DNA of 64,000 nt, taken from assembly GCF_008329905.1 (NCBI RefSeq), contig NZ_CP032155.1, positions 3,162,001 to 3,226,000 of the forward strand, given 5' to 3'. The notes under the pieces are model-generated. The model ran no database searches, had not been told where the DNA came from, and saw only the letters and a list, made by a program, of their open reading frames with translations. A program made the translations under genes and the position numbers. The DNA comes from Mycobacterium sp. ELW1 (GTDB taxonomy: Bacteria; Actinomycetota; Actinomycetes; Mycobacteriales; Mycobacteriaceae). Position 1 is the first letter of the stretch. Every line of letters starts with the position of its first letter. Positions 15,317 to 23,332 of the stretch are shown piece after piece.

Positions 15317-16771
15317 GTGTCCGACCTCCACGCCGCCCACGCCGGCACCGGGTATCACCGCCCGGGGCTGCTCGTGGCCACGCTGAGCGTCGTCGCTCTG
15401 ACCGTGGCGGTGCTGCAGACCGGTGTTGTGCCGGTCCTCGGCGTGATGGCCCGGCAGCTGCATGCGTCCCCGGTCGACGTCAGCTGGGCGGTGACCGCCA
15501 ACCTTCTCGCGGCGGCGGCGACCACTCCCCTCATCGGCCGACTGGCCGATCTGTACAGCAAGAAAGGCGTGCTGCTGGCGGTCCTGGCGGTCGTGCTCGC
15601 CGGGTCGCTGCTCGCCGCGCTGACGTCCTCGCTGCCGCTGCTGATCACCGCACGGGTGCTGCAGGGTGCGTCGTACGCGCTGTACCCGATCGGGGTGTCC
15701 ATCCTGCGCGAGGAGTTGCCCACCGACCGCCTCATGCGGGCGATGGCCGTGCTGTCGGGCTCCCTCGGATTCGGCGGCGGCATGGGTCTGGTCGTCACCG
15801 GGCTGTTGATGCGCGGTGACGCGGGCTATCACCGGGTGTTCTGGTTGACGACGGCGTTCACGGTGCTGGTGATCGTCGCGGTGCTCGTGGTCCTGCCAAC
15901 CCGCCCGCGCAGTTCGGCGGGGACAGTCGACTGGGGCGGCGCGGCCGGGCTGGCGTTGGGTCTGTCCGCGGTGCTGCTGGCGATCACCCAGGGCCACGGC
16001 TGGGGCTGGGTGTCCGCACGCACGATCGGCTGCCTGGCCGCCGGGCTGGCGGTGTTGAGCGTCTGGTGGTGGTGGGAACGGCGCAGCCCGCACCCGTTGG
16101 TGTCGACGGCGATGCTGTCGCGCCGCCCGATCCTGTTGACCAACCTCGCGACGATCCTGGTCGGAATGGGCCTGTATTTCGCGTTCCTCGGGCTCACCGA
16201 TTTCGTCCAGGCGCCCGCCGGTAGCAGCTACGGCTTCGGTGCGACGGTGCTCGGGGCCAGCGTCGTGTTCCTGCTGCCCGGCGCGCTCGCCGGCTTCCTG
16301 ACCGCGGTGGCGAGCGGCCGCTACATCGACCGCTTCGGCGCCCGCGCAGTGTTGATGGTCGGCGCCGCGGCAGGCGTCCTCGGGTTCGTACTGCTGGCAG
16401 TCCTGCACCACCAGCCGTGGCAGGTGATCATGGCCGGTGTGCTGGCCAACGCCTACATCAGCCTGGCCTATGGCGCGTTGCCCGCCTTGGTCGTGCGCGA
16501 GGTCGACGCAGGCGAAACCGGGGTCGCGACAAGCATGAACGCCATCGCGCGCACCGTCGGCAGTTCGATCGCCGCCGCTATCGTCGCGGTACTGCTGGGC
16601 CGATCGGAACACGGCCACATCCCGGAGAGCAGCTTCACCGTGATCTTCGCCCTCGGCGCGATCACCGCCGCCGCTGCGATGCTGCTGATCGCGATCACCC
16701 GACCGAAGCTGCGGGACGCCTCATCCGAGGACGTCACCGAGTCGCGCGCGATGAACCACGAATGGGGCTGA
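15317..16771 (+). CDS. MFS transporter, drug:H+ antiporter type (14 helices)
   Basis: A 484-residue membrane transporter of the major facilitator superfamily. The pattern fits the DHA2 group: GVVPVLGVMARQLHASPVDVSWAVTANLLAAA in helices 1-2, the motif A region GRLADLYSKKGVLL, and ARVLQGASYALYPIGVSILREELP in helices 3-4, close to motif C regions. About 14 hydrophobic segments follow. Likely proton-driven efflux of an unknown compound. The start is GTG 15317; a CATAAT hexamer lies seven bases upstream. It converges with the EamA gene. Confidence 0.88.
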   Translation: MSDLHAAHAGTGYHRPGLLVATLSVVALTVAVLQTGVVPVLGVMARQLHASPVDVSWAVTANLLAAAATTPLIGRLADLYSKKGVLLAVLAVVLAGSLLAALTSSLPLLITARVLQGASYALYPIGVSILREELPTDRLMRAMAVLSGSLGFGGGMGLVVTGLLMRGDAGYHRVFWLTTAFTVLVIVAVLVVLPTRPRSSAGTVDWGGAAGLALGLSAVLLAITQGHGWGWVSARTIGCLAAGLAVLSVWWWWERRSPHPLVSTAMLSRRPILLTNLATILVGMGLYFAFLGLTDFVQAPAGSSYGFGATVLGASVVFLLPGALAGFLTAVASGRYIDRFGARAVLMVGAAAGVLGFVLLAVLHHQPWQVIMAGVLANAYISLAYGALPALVVREVDAGETGVATSMNAIARTVGSSIAAAIVAVLLGRSEHGHIPESSFTVIFALGAITAAAAMLLIAITRPKLRDASSEDVTESRAMNHEWG

Positions 16772-16772
16772 G

Positions 16773-17648
16773 CTACCCGGGCTGAACGGGCACCGACGCG
16801 TCGCGGGTGCCGGCGCGGGCAGCGCCGATCCCGGCGGCGACGACGAAGCCGACGCCGAGGATCGCCCACGAGTTGGGCACCTGGTGCACAACGACGAACC
16901 CGATCAACAGTGCCAGCGCCGGCTCCAGGCTCATCAACGTCCCGAATGCCGCGGTGTTCAGTCGGCGCAGTGCCAGCAACTCGAGGACGAACGGCGCGAT
17001 CGGCAGCAGCAGCGCCAAGCCGAGGCCGATGAGAATCATGTCCGGCGTCATCCGGGGCAGCACCGCCCAGCCGACCGCGGCCGTGACGGTGACGGCGGCC
17101 ACCGGCATCGACACCCCGAGGCTCTGCAGCCCGCTCACCCGGTCGCCGACGCGCTGGGTCAGCAGGATGTAGGCCGCCCAGCAGACGGCGGCACCCAGCG
17201 CGAACCCCACCCCGACCGCGTCGATCGCACCCTGCGCGGGTTGCGTCAGCGCCGCGACACCGACTGCGGCCAGTGCCGGCCACACCCAGCGGCCTCGCCC
17301 TCGGCCGCTGACGACCGCGACGGCCAGCGGTCCGAGAAACTCCAGAGCGCTGGCCGTCCCCATCGGGATTCGCGCCAGCGCGGCCATGAACAACATGGTG
17401 GTCAGCGCGGTCACCAGCCCCAGCAGCACGCAGATCCCGAACGTGGCCCTGGTGAACGCCGAGGGCCGCGGGCGCACAAGCACCAACAACAGCACCCCGG
17501 CCCAGGCCACCCGCAGCCACGCGGCGCCTTCAGCCCCGATCCGGCCTATCAGTCCGATCGCCACCGCAAGCCCGAGCTGGACGCACACCATGGCTCCCAC
17601 TGCCAGGGCAGCGCCCACCCGGGCCGGATGTGCGGTCATGGTTCGCAT
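16773..17648 (-). CDS. EamA/RhtA-type drug-metabolite transporter
   Basis: A 291-residue ten-helix membrane protein made of two EamA repeats. It has [26 protein letters not shown], typical of RhtA-like amino-acid/nucleoside exporters, then [30 protein letters not shown] and finally [26 protein letters not shown] in the second repeat. Exported substrate unknown. ATG 17648 (or 17639). It diverges from the MarR gene by 89 bp, so MarR could control it. Confidence 0.85.
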   Translation of the reverse strand: MRTMTAHPARVGAALAVGAMVCVQLGLAVAIGLIGRIGAEGAAWLRVAWAGVLLLVLVRPRPSAFTRATFGICVLLGLVTALTTMLFMAALARIPMGTASALEFLGPLAVAVVSGRGRGRWVWPALAAVGVAALTQPAQGAIDAVGVGFALGAAVCWAAYILLTQRVGDRVSGLQSLGVSMPVAAVTVTAAVGWAVLPRMTPDMILIGLGLALLLPIAPFVLELLALRRLNTAAFGTLMSLEPALALLIGFVVVHQVPNSWAILGVGFVVAAGIGAARAGTRDASVPVQPG

Positions 17649-17737
17649 TCAACGACACCAGGCGCACCGTGACGGCGCCGGGCTGGTATCAACGTTCTGA
17701 CACCCCTTAGGGAACGGACGCTGCGGAACGGACGCGC

Positions 17738-18205
17738 TTGACTTCTTCACCGAAGGACGAGTCTCTCGACTCGATCAGCCGATCGCTGGCCCAGGTGGTG
17801 CGCCTGACCAGCAGCCGATCCCTGTTTGCTCGGCAGGCCGGCGCCGCGGGCGTGTCTCTGACCCAACCGTCGTATGCGCTGCTGCGGATCCTGATCGACA
17901 ACGGCCCGCTGCCCATGGGCGCTCTGGCGCGCGGCGCCCACATGGACCTGGGGATGGCGACGCGGCAGGTCACCTCCCTGGTCGATGCGGGACTCGTGAC
18001 CCGCACACCGGATCCGAACGACCTGCGGATCGCTCTCGTGTCGGTCACCGCTCGCGGCCGGCGCGAAGCCGGAAAGCTGCTGGGCGTCCGAATCGGTCAT
18101 CTGAGGCGGGCACTGTCGGGGTGGACAGAAGCCGAACTCGACCAGTTCGACCGGTTCCTGACCCGGTTTGTCGCCGACTCCCTCGCCACCCCGATCGACG
18201 ACTGA
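17738..18205 (+). CDS. MarR-family regulator
   Basis: A 155-residue dimeric winged-helix repressor: LTQPSYALLRILIDNGPLPMGALARGAHMDLGMATRQVTSLVDAGLVTRTPDPNDLRIALVSVTARGR, the MarR recognition helix and the D-x-R wing. The start is a TTG behind GGAACGGACG. The gene is followed 55 bp later by the sulfotransferase, whose promoter contains the palindrome TTGACTTTGTCAA over the -35. This regulator is the obvious candidate to bind there, since the two genes are neighbours; that is inference. Confidence 0.88.
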   Translation: MTSSPKDESLDSISRSLAQVVRLTSSRSLFARQAGAAGVSLTQPSYALLRILIDNGPLPMGALARGAHMDLGMATRQVTSLVDAGLVTRTPDPNDLRIALVSVTARGRREAGKLLGVRIGHLRRALSGWTEAELDQFDRFLTRFVADSLATPIDD

Positions 18206-18224
18206 CCCGCCACCGACGATTTGC

Positions 18225-18254
18225 TTGACTTTGTCAATCTTTCGCTTCTAGCCT
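18225..18254 (+). promoter_or_regulatory. Promoter with palindromic operator before the sulfotransferase
   Basis: -35 TTGACT (18225-18230), 18-bp spacer and -10 TAGCCT (18249-18254), six bases before ATG 18261, so leaderless. The -35 is the left arm of TTGAC-TTT-GTCAA (18225-18237), so a repressor here would exclude RNA polymerase. Confidence 0.65.
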
Positions 18255-18260
18255 TCGACC

Positions 18261-19424
18261 ATGGCCGGGGCACGGTTCCATTTCGACGTGGGCAACTACG
18301 TCACGATGCTGCGGCTGGTGCGTGCCGAGACCGACACATCCCGCCGCCGAAAGCTGCTCGCTGCGTTCCTGATCGGTGTTCCGGTGATGGCCGCCATCCA
18401 CGCCGTCTGCTTTGCGTTGGACCCGCTGCTGTTCCCCTCCTTGAGGCGCACCGAGGTCCGTGAGCCGGTGTTCTGTGTCGGGCACGCCCGCAGTGGGACC
18501 ACCTACCTGCACCGACTGATGGCCCGTGACGACCAGTTCAGCGTGGTCATGATGTACGAGATGTTCTTCCCGTCGCTGTTGCAGAAGCGGGCGCTACGAC
18601 TGCTGTTCCGTGCCGACGAGGTTCTGTGGGGGAAGCGGCTGCGACACCGGATCGAGGCGATCGAAGAGCGTGCTTTCGCCGAGACCAACGACATGCACCG
18701 CACCGGGTTCTTCGCCGCAGAAGAAGACGATTTCCTGCTCACGTGGTCACTGGGATCCGGATTCTGGATCGTGCTCTTCCCGTACCTGGGTCAACTCGAC
18801 TTCTACCACGTCGACCAGTGGAGCGAACGCAAGCGCCGGCGCCTGATGCTGTTCTACAAAGAGTGTGTGCGACGCCAGCTGGCCCTCAACGGCGGCCGGA
18901 CGCATCTGAGCAAGAACCCGACCTTCTGCGGACGCGTCGAGGCGCTCATCGAGACCTTCCCCGATGCGAAATTCATTGTGCCGATTCGCAATCCGTACGA
19001 GACCATTCCGAGTCTGCTGAAGATGTTGCAGACCACGTGGGAGTTGCAGGGCCGTGACGAGCGGCTGATCCTGGAATCGATGCGGGTCCTGGCCGATCAG
19101 TCGTTTGACGCGTACTGTCATCCGCTCGAGGTGCTGGCTCGCCATCCCGAAACACGGTCGTGCGTCGTCGATTACCGTGACCTGGTCGGCGATCCCGCGT
19201 CGACCATGCGGCGCGTCTACGACGAGCTCGAGCTCGATCTGCCCGCCGACGTGGCCGTGGCAATCGGGGCGTCCCGCGGCCAGGGCCACGAAACAACCCA
19301 CCGGTACAGCCTCGAAGAGTTCGGCCTGGACCCCGAAGCGATCCACATCCGGCTCGCGACCCTCTTCGACCAATTCGGTTGGGTAGGCGACGGACACGAA
19401 GGAGAGCACGCCGATGCCAACTGA
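18261..19424 (+). CDS. Sulfotransferase-family protein (PAPS-type P-loop)
   Basis: A 387-residue protein of the sulfotransferase_3 group common in mycobacteria. The 5'-phosphosulfate loop is VFCVGHARSGTTYLHRLM (about residue 74), and the 3'-phosphate region FPDAKFIVPIRNPYETIPSLLKML (about 235-260) contains the conserved Arg and acidic pair. A hydrophobic segment near residues 32-58 could anchor it to the membrane. It should transfer sulfate from PAPS to a hydroxylated lipid or small molecule; acceptor unknown. It overlaps the next gene by 11 bp and is probably controlled by the MarR protein upstream. Confidence 0.85.
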   Translation: MAGARFHFDVGNYVTMLRLVRAETDTSRRRKLLAAFLIGVPVMAAIHAVCFALDPLLFPSLRRTEVREPVFCVGHARSGTTYLHRLMARDDQFSVVMMYEMFFPSLLQKRALRLLFRADEVLWGKRLRHRIEAIEERAFAETNDMHRTGFFAAEEDDFLLTWSLGSGFWIVLFPYLGQLDFYHVDQWSERKRRRLMLFYKECVRRQLALNGGRTHLSKNPTFCGRVEALIETFPDAKFIVPIRNPYETIPSLLKMLQTTWELQGRDERLILESMRVLADQSFDAYCHPLEVLARHPETRSCVVDYRDLVGDPASTMRRVYDELELDLPADVAVAIGASRGQGHETTHRYSLEEFGLDPEAIHIRLATLFDQFGWVGDGHEGEHADAN

Positions 19425-20724
19425 TCACGGTGCAGCCGAGTTGCGCGCCGCCTGGGACGACCTGACCAGCGCCCTGAACCGGGCCCGCGACGCCGTCGAC
19501 TCCGACGCGCTGCACGCTCCCCCGCCGACCGAACGTGGACTGGCCGAGGGCTACCGGTATCTGCTCGGGTTCACCTTCGCCGCCATCGAACGTGCTTTCT
19601 TCGAAGACCCGGACTTTCCGTACTTCCGCCGGGCCATTCAACCTGCCGACAAGGCCACCATCGACAATGCCGACGCGCTGTATCTGTCCGCGGCGATCGA
19701 CGGCGAGCAGACCTACCGCATCAGGGGACGGTTACTCGCGAAAGCGCCGCAGTACATCATCTTCGAGACCCATACCGCCTATGCGGGAGACTCGGGCAGC
19801 CTCATGGAACTGAGCCCCGCCCACCGCATGATCACCGGGTCGCTGGACAGTGGCGAACTGCGCATCGACGACGACGGTCAGTTTGAGATCGTGGTAGGTC
19901 CCGAACCGCCCCCCGATTCTGACGGCAACTTCCTTGCCAGCCGTCGGGTCACCGACAACGGCTCCGGGACAGCGCAATACGTCATCGTCCGGCTGCTGTT
20001 CCACGACTGGGCCACTGAGGTCTGCCCGGATCTACACATCGAGCAGATCGGTCAACAGGGACGGCATCCCGCGCCGATCGACGCCCCGGGAGCAGCCGGC
20101 CGGATGCGCAGGGCCGGTGCGATCGTCGAGAACCAGATGAAGTTCTGGAATGAGTTCTACGACGTCATCCTGGAGGCCCACGGCGACCGCAATGGTGACG
20201 GCGCAACGTTCATGCCGCGCAACGGATTGAACGCACCGGCTCGTGCCAACCTGGCGACCGGCGGCGGCCAGAACACCAACGTCTACGCCGGCGGGGTGTT
20301 CGATCTCGACCCGGATGAGAGTCTGCTGATCGAGACCAAGGTGCCGGTCGAGCCCGCCTACAGCGGATTTCACCTCAGCAATCTGTGGGGTGAGTCGCTG
20401 GACTATGCCAATCACCAATCCAGCCTCAACGGGTTTCAGGCCGAACCGGACGACGACGGTGTGGTCCGCTATGTGGTGGCCGCGCGCGATCCCGGCGTGC
20501 CGAACTGGCTGGACACGACCGGCTTGCCGAAAGGCTTCCTCAGCTTCCGGTGGACCTACACCCAGGACCCCGAGCAGCTGCCCGAAGTATCGGTCAGCAC
20601 TGTGCCGTTCGCTCAGCTGCGCGACCACCTGCCTGCCACCACTCGAACGGTCTCGGCCGCCGAGCGTACCGAGCAGATCGCCATCCGGCAGGCGCACGTC
20701 CAGCGTCGGTACCGCCAGTACTGA
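19414..20724 (+). CDS. DUF1214-like protein paired with the sulfotransferase
   Basis: A 436-residue cytosolic-looking protein. The C-terminal part, FDLDPDESLLIETKVPVEPAYSGFHLSNLWGESLDYANHQSSLNGFQAEPDDDGVVRYVVAARDPGVPNWLDTTG (about 295-370), carries the DUF1214 pattern, including N-W-L-D-T near the end. The N-terminal 140 residues are helical, with FFEDPDFPYFRRAIQP. Function unknown; it co-occurs with sulfotransferases in mycobacteria as far as I recall. Overlapping the upstream gene by 11 bp means co-translation. Confidence 0.7.
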   Translation: MPTDHGAAELRAAWDDLTSALNRARDAVDSDALHAPPPTERGLAEGYRYLLGFTFAAIERAFFEDPDFPYFRRAIQPADKATIDNADALYLSAAIDGEQTYRIRGRLLAKAPQYIIFETHTAYAGDSGSLMELSPAHRMITGSLDSGELRIDDDGQFEIVVGPEPPPDSDGNFLASRRVTDNGSGTAQYVIVRLLFHDWATEVCPDLHIEQIGQQGRHPAPIDAPGAAGRMRRAGAIVENQMKFWNEFYDVILEAHGDRNGDGATFMPRNGLNAPARANLATGGGQNTNVYAGGVFDLDPDESLLIETKVPVEPAYSGFHLSNLWGESLDYANHQSSLNGFQAEPDDDGVVRYVVAARDPGVPNWLDTTGLPKGFLSFRWTYTQDPEQLPEVSVSTVPFAQLRDHLPATTRTVSAAERTEQIAIRQAHVQRRYRQY

Positions 20725-20730
20725 TCCGGC

Positions 20731-21930
20731 TCAGCCGGTGACGCGGTCGACCAGTTCGCCGGCGAGTGCGAACGCCGACGTGGCGGCCGGCGACGGCGCG
20801 TTGCGGACATGCGAGATGTGGCCGTCCCGGGAGATCACGAAATCGTCGACCAGAGAGCCGTCCCGGCCGACGGCCTGGGCCCGGACACCGGCGTGGGAGC
20901 TGCCGTCCAGATCCGCCAGGCTGAGGCCGGGCATGTATCGGGCCGCGGCGGTGACGAATGCCCGTCGGCTCGCCGCCATCCGGATCTCGTCGAGCCCCAC
21001 TCGCCAGTACCGTCGTGCCACACGCCAGGTCCCGGGCCAGGCCAGCGTCTCCCATGAGTCGCGAATGCTCAACCGGCGCAGTGAGTACGCGTCCCGGGCG
21101 CCCACCATCATGGCGGTCGGCCCGAGCGTCACCTCACCGGTGATGTGCTTGGTGATGTGCACCCCGAGAAACGGCAACTCGGGGTTGGGCACCGGGTAGA
21201 TCATCCCGTTCAGTCGCGGCGAATCCGTGGGCGTGAGCCCGAGGTAGGCACCGCGGAACGGCACGATCTGCGGGTCGCGGGGCGCCCCGGCCCGACGGGC
21301 GAGGCGGTCCGCCCACAATCCGGCGCAGGCGATGACGGTGCGGGCGCGCACCGGGCCGCCGGCAGTGTGGACGATCGGGTTGTCTGCCCCCTCGATCCCG
21401 GTGACCTCGGTGCCGAACCGGATCGACACACCCGCGGCCGTCAGCTCCGCGACAAGGGTGCGGGCCACCGCGGGATAGTCGACGATCCCGGTATTGGGTG
21501 CGTGAAGTGCCTGCAGACCAACAGCATTGGGTTCGATCTCGGCTATCTCCTGGGCACCGATACGGCGCAGCCCCGGCACGGCGTTGGCGATGCCCCGCTC
21601 CTGCAAGTCGTCCAGACGGCCCAGCTCCTCGGCCGACACCGCGACGATCAGCTTGCCGCACCGCTGGTGAGCGATGGCGTTGTGCTCGCAGTACTCGTAC
21701 ATCAGCCGAGCGCCGTCCACGCAGAGCCGCGCCTTCAGCGATCCCGGTTGGTAGTAGATGCCACCGTGGACCACCCCGGAGTTGTGCCCGGTCTGGTGTC
21801 GGGCAGGCCCGTCCTCCCGCTCGAGGACGGCGACAGAGTCCTCGGGACGCCGGGACATCCACTCCCGGGCCACCGCCAGTCCGACGATGCCCGCACCGAC
21901 GACAACGAGGTCATGCTCAGGACGCGTCAT
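20731..21930 (-). CDS. lhgO: L-2-hydroxyglutarate oxidase (LhgO-like FAD enzyme)
   Basis: A 399-residue FAD-dependent oxidoreductase of the DAO superfamily oxidising L-2-hydroxyglutarate to 2-oxoglutarate. The dinucleotide fold is at residues 8-40 (VVVGAGIVGLAVAREW...VAVLERE). The LhgO-specific stretch ARHQTGHNSGVVHGGIYYQPGSLKARLC follows, then GIVDYPAVARTL, PFRGAYLGL, and FLGVHITKHITGEVTLGPTA, all typical. ATG 21930 overlaps the stop of the channel gene upstream by 14 bp, so it is the last gene of the cyclase-channel operon, though the metabolic link is unclear. Confidence 0.88.
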   Translation of the reverse strand: MTRPEHDLVVVGAGIVGLAVAREWMSRRPEDSVAVLEREDGPARHQTGHNSGVVHGGIYYQPGSLKARLCVDGARLMYEYCEHNAIAHQRCGKLIVAVSAEELGRLDDLQERGIANAVPGLRRIGAQEIAEIEPNAVGLQALHAPNTGIVDYPAVARTLVAELTAAGVSIRFGTEVTGIEGADNPIVHTAGGPVRARTVIACAGLWADRLARRAGAPRDPQIVPFRGAYLGLTPTDSPRLNGMIYPVPNPELPFLGVHITKHITGEVTLGPTAMMVGARDAYSLRRLSIRDSWETLAWPGTWRVARRYWRVGLDEIRMAASRRAFVTAAARYMPGLSLADLDGSSHAGVRAQAVGRDGSLVDDFVISRDGHISHVRNAPSPAATSAFALAGELVDRVTG

Positions 21931-23332
21931 CACCCTCACTCGTCGCGACCGCTCGCAGCATGTAGTCACGGCGCTGCTCGATCGTGCGGCCGAATTCCTG
22001 CAAGAGCAAGGGATTGTCGTGAACGATCGTCTCAACCTGCTCGCGGGCCAGGTACACCATGGTGACCTCGCCCACCGCGTAAGACCAGCCGATCACGGGC
22101 TGACGGGTTAGCGTGCTCTGTCCCAGGAACGAACCGCGCTCGTGGCTGCCGACCACCACCTCGGTGCCGTCCTCTGCGATAGCGGTCAACCGAACCTCGC
22201 CGGAGACAATGAATTTGATGCCGGCGGGAACCTCACCGGAGCGCTGCACAAGCTCTCCGTCGCCGAACCGCTCCATCGTCGCATGCGGGATCAAACGCTG
22301 CTGCTCTTCGCGGTCCAGTCGCAATGTCGGCGCGACGATGGAACGGATCGCCGCGGTGACTCGCTCGGGAGTGGAGAATTGGTCCTCCGCCTCGTCCAAG
22401 TGCAGACCTGCACGTCGGGCCGAGTACCAGACCCAGCGTAGAAACGTCGCTTTGGCCTTGCCGTCATCGGCCGGCGACTTCAACGGAATCTTGGTCTGAT
22501 ACTCCTTGGCCCCCAAAGGAACTGCCGACGGGGGCAGATCAGGATGGCACTGCGGTAGCTCCGAGGCCACCCGCACGAGCATGGCGCACACTTCGTCAGG
22601 AGCGTCATCGACCGCGAAAACGCTCGTGACCATGATTGTGTGCTTTCCCGGCGGCCGGCTCAGGTTCGTGAACGATGCCCCGGCCAGTACCGAGTTCGGT
22701 GTGATCTGCAGGCCGGTGCCGGTTTCGAGATGGACGGCTCGCCAGTTCACCTCCACGACCCGCCCTTTGGCGGCCGGAGTATCAAGCCAGTCGCCGATTT
22801 TGAACGGCTGCTCGAAAAGCATCAGCAACCCGGAGATGATCTGGCCGACCGAGTTCTGCAGTGTCAGGCCGACAACGATCGAGGTGATTCCGAGCGCGGT
22901 GAAGAGGCCCTTGACGTTCGCACCCCAGATGTAGGCGAATATCATCGCCAGGCCCACGGCGATCAACAAGAAACGGGCGACGTCGAGGAAGATTCCCGGA
23001 ATTCGCTTCCGCCAGCTTCCGTCCGGTGCGCTTTGGAACACTGCGGCGTTGATCCCCGAGAGCAGCAGGACCAGGACGACGAAAGCTACCAGAGTGCCCA
23101 CCATCCGCACCGAGGTCGATCCCGCCGGCACCCGGCTGGCTTCGATCATCAAGAGCAGCAGCGCGCCCAGCGGCAGAAGGTAGTTGCGCAGCAGAGTCAC
23201 CGGCTTCAGCAGAAAGCTTTTCCTGCGGCGGAGCGCGTGCTGCCACTCGGTGAGGGTGATCAGCCCGACGGGTAGCCCGATGGCGATCCCAATTGCCCAG
23301 TAGAACCAGGCCGAGGTGAACACGTCACTCAT
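21917..23332 (-). CDS. MscS-type mechanosensitive channel with C-terminal cyclic-nucleotide-binding domain
   Basis: A 471-residue inner-membrane channel like Rv2434c. About four hydrophobic segments lie in residues 8-145. The pore-helix/beta region GLTLQNSVGQIISGLLMLFEQPFKIGDWLDT is at about 155-190, followed by the MscS beta domain (VHLETGTGLQITPNSVLAGASFTN). Residues about 340-455 form a cNMP-binding fold (MERFGDGELVQRSGEVPAGIKFIVSGEVRL...GSFLGQSTLTRQP), although the phosphate-binding R-x-A of true cAMP sites is replaced. The start overlaps the cyclase stop (ATGA), making a nucleotide-gated osmotic valve a natural hypothesis. Confidence 0.88.
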   Translation of the reverse strand: MSDVFTSAWFYWAIGIAIGLPVGLITLTEWQHALRRRKSFLLKPVTLLRNYLLPLGALLLLMIEASRVPAGSTSVRMVGTLVAFVVLVLLLSGINAAVFQSAPDGSWRKRIPGIFLDVARFLLIAVGLAMIFAYIWGANVKGLFTALGITSIVVGLTLQNSVGQIISGLLMLFEQPFKIGDWLDTPAAKGRVVEVNWRAVHLETGTGLQITPNSVLAGASFTNLSRPPGKHTIMVTSVFAVDDAPDEVCAMLVRVASELPQCHPDLPPSAVPLGAKEYQTKIPLKSPADDGKAKATFLRWVWYSARRAGLHLDEAEDQFSTPERVTAAIRSIVAPTLRLDREEQQRLIPHATMERFGDGELVQRSGEVPAGIKFIVSGEVRLTAIAEDGTEVVVGSHERGSFLGQSTLTRQPVIGWSYAVGEVTMVYLAREQVETIVHDNPLLLQEFGRTIEQRRDYMLRAVATSEGDDAS

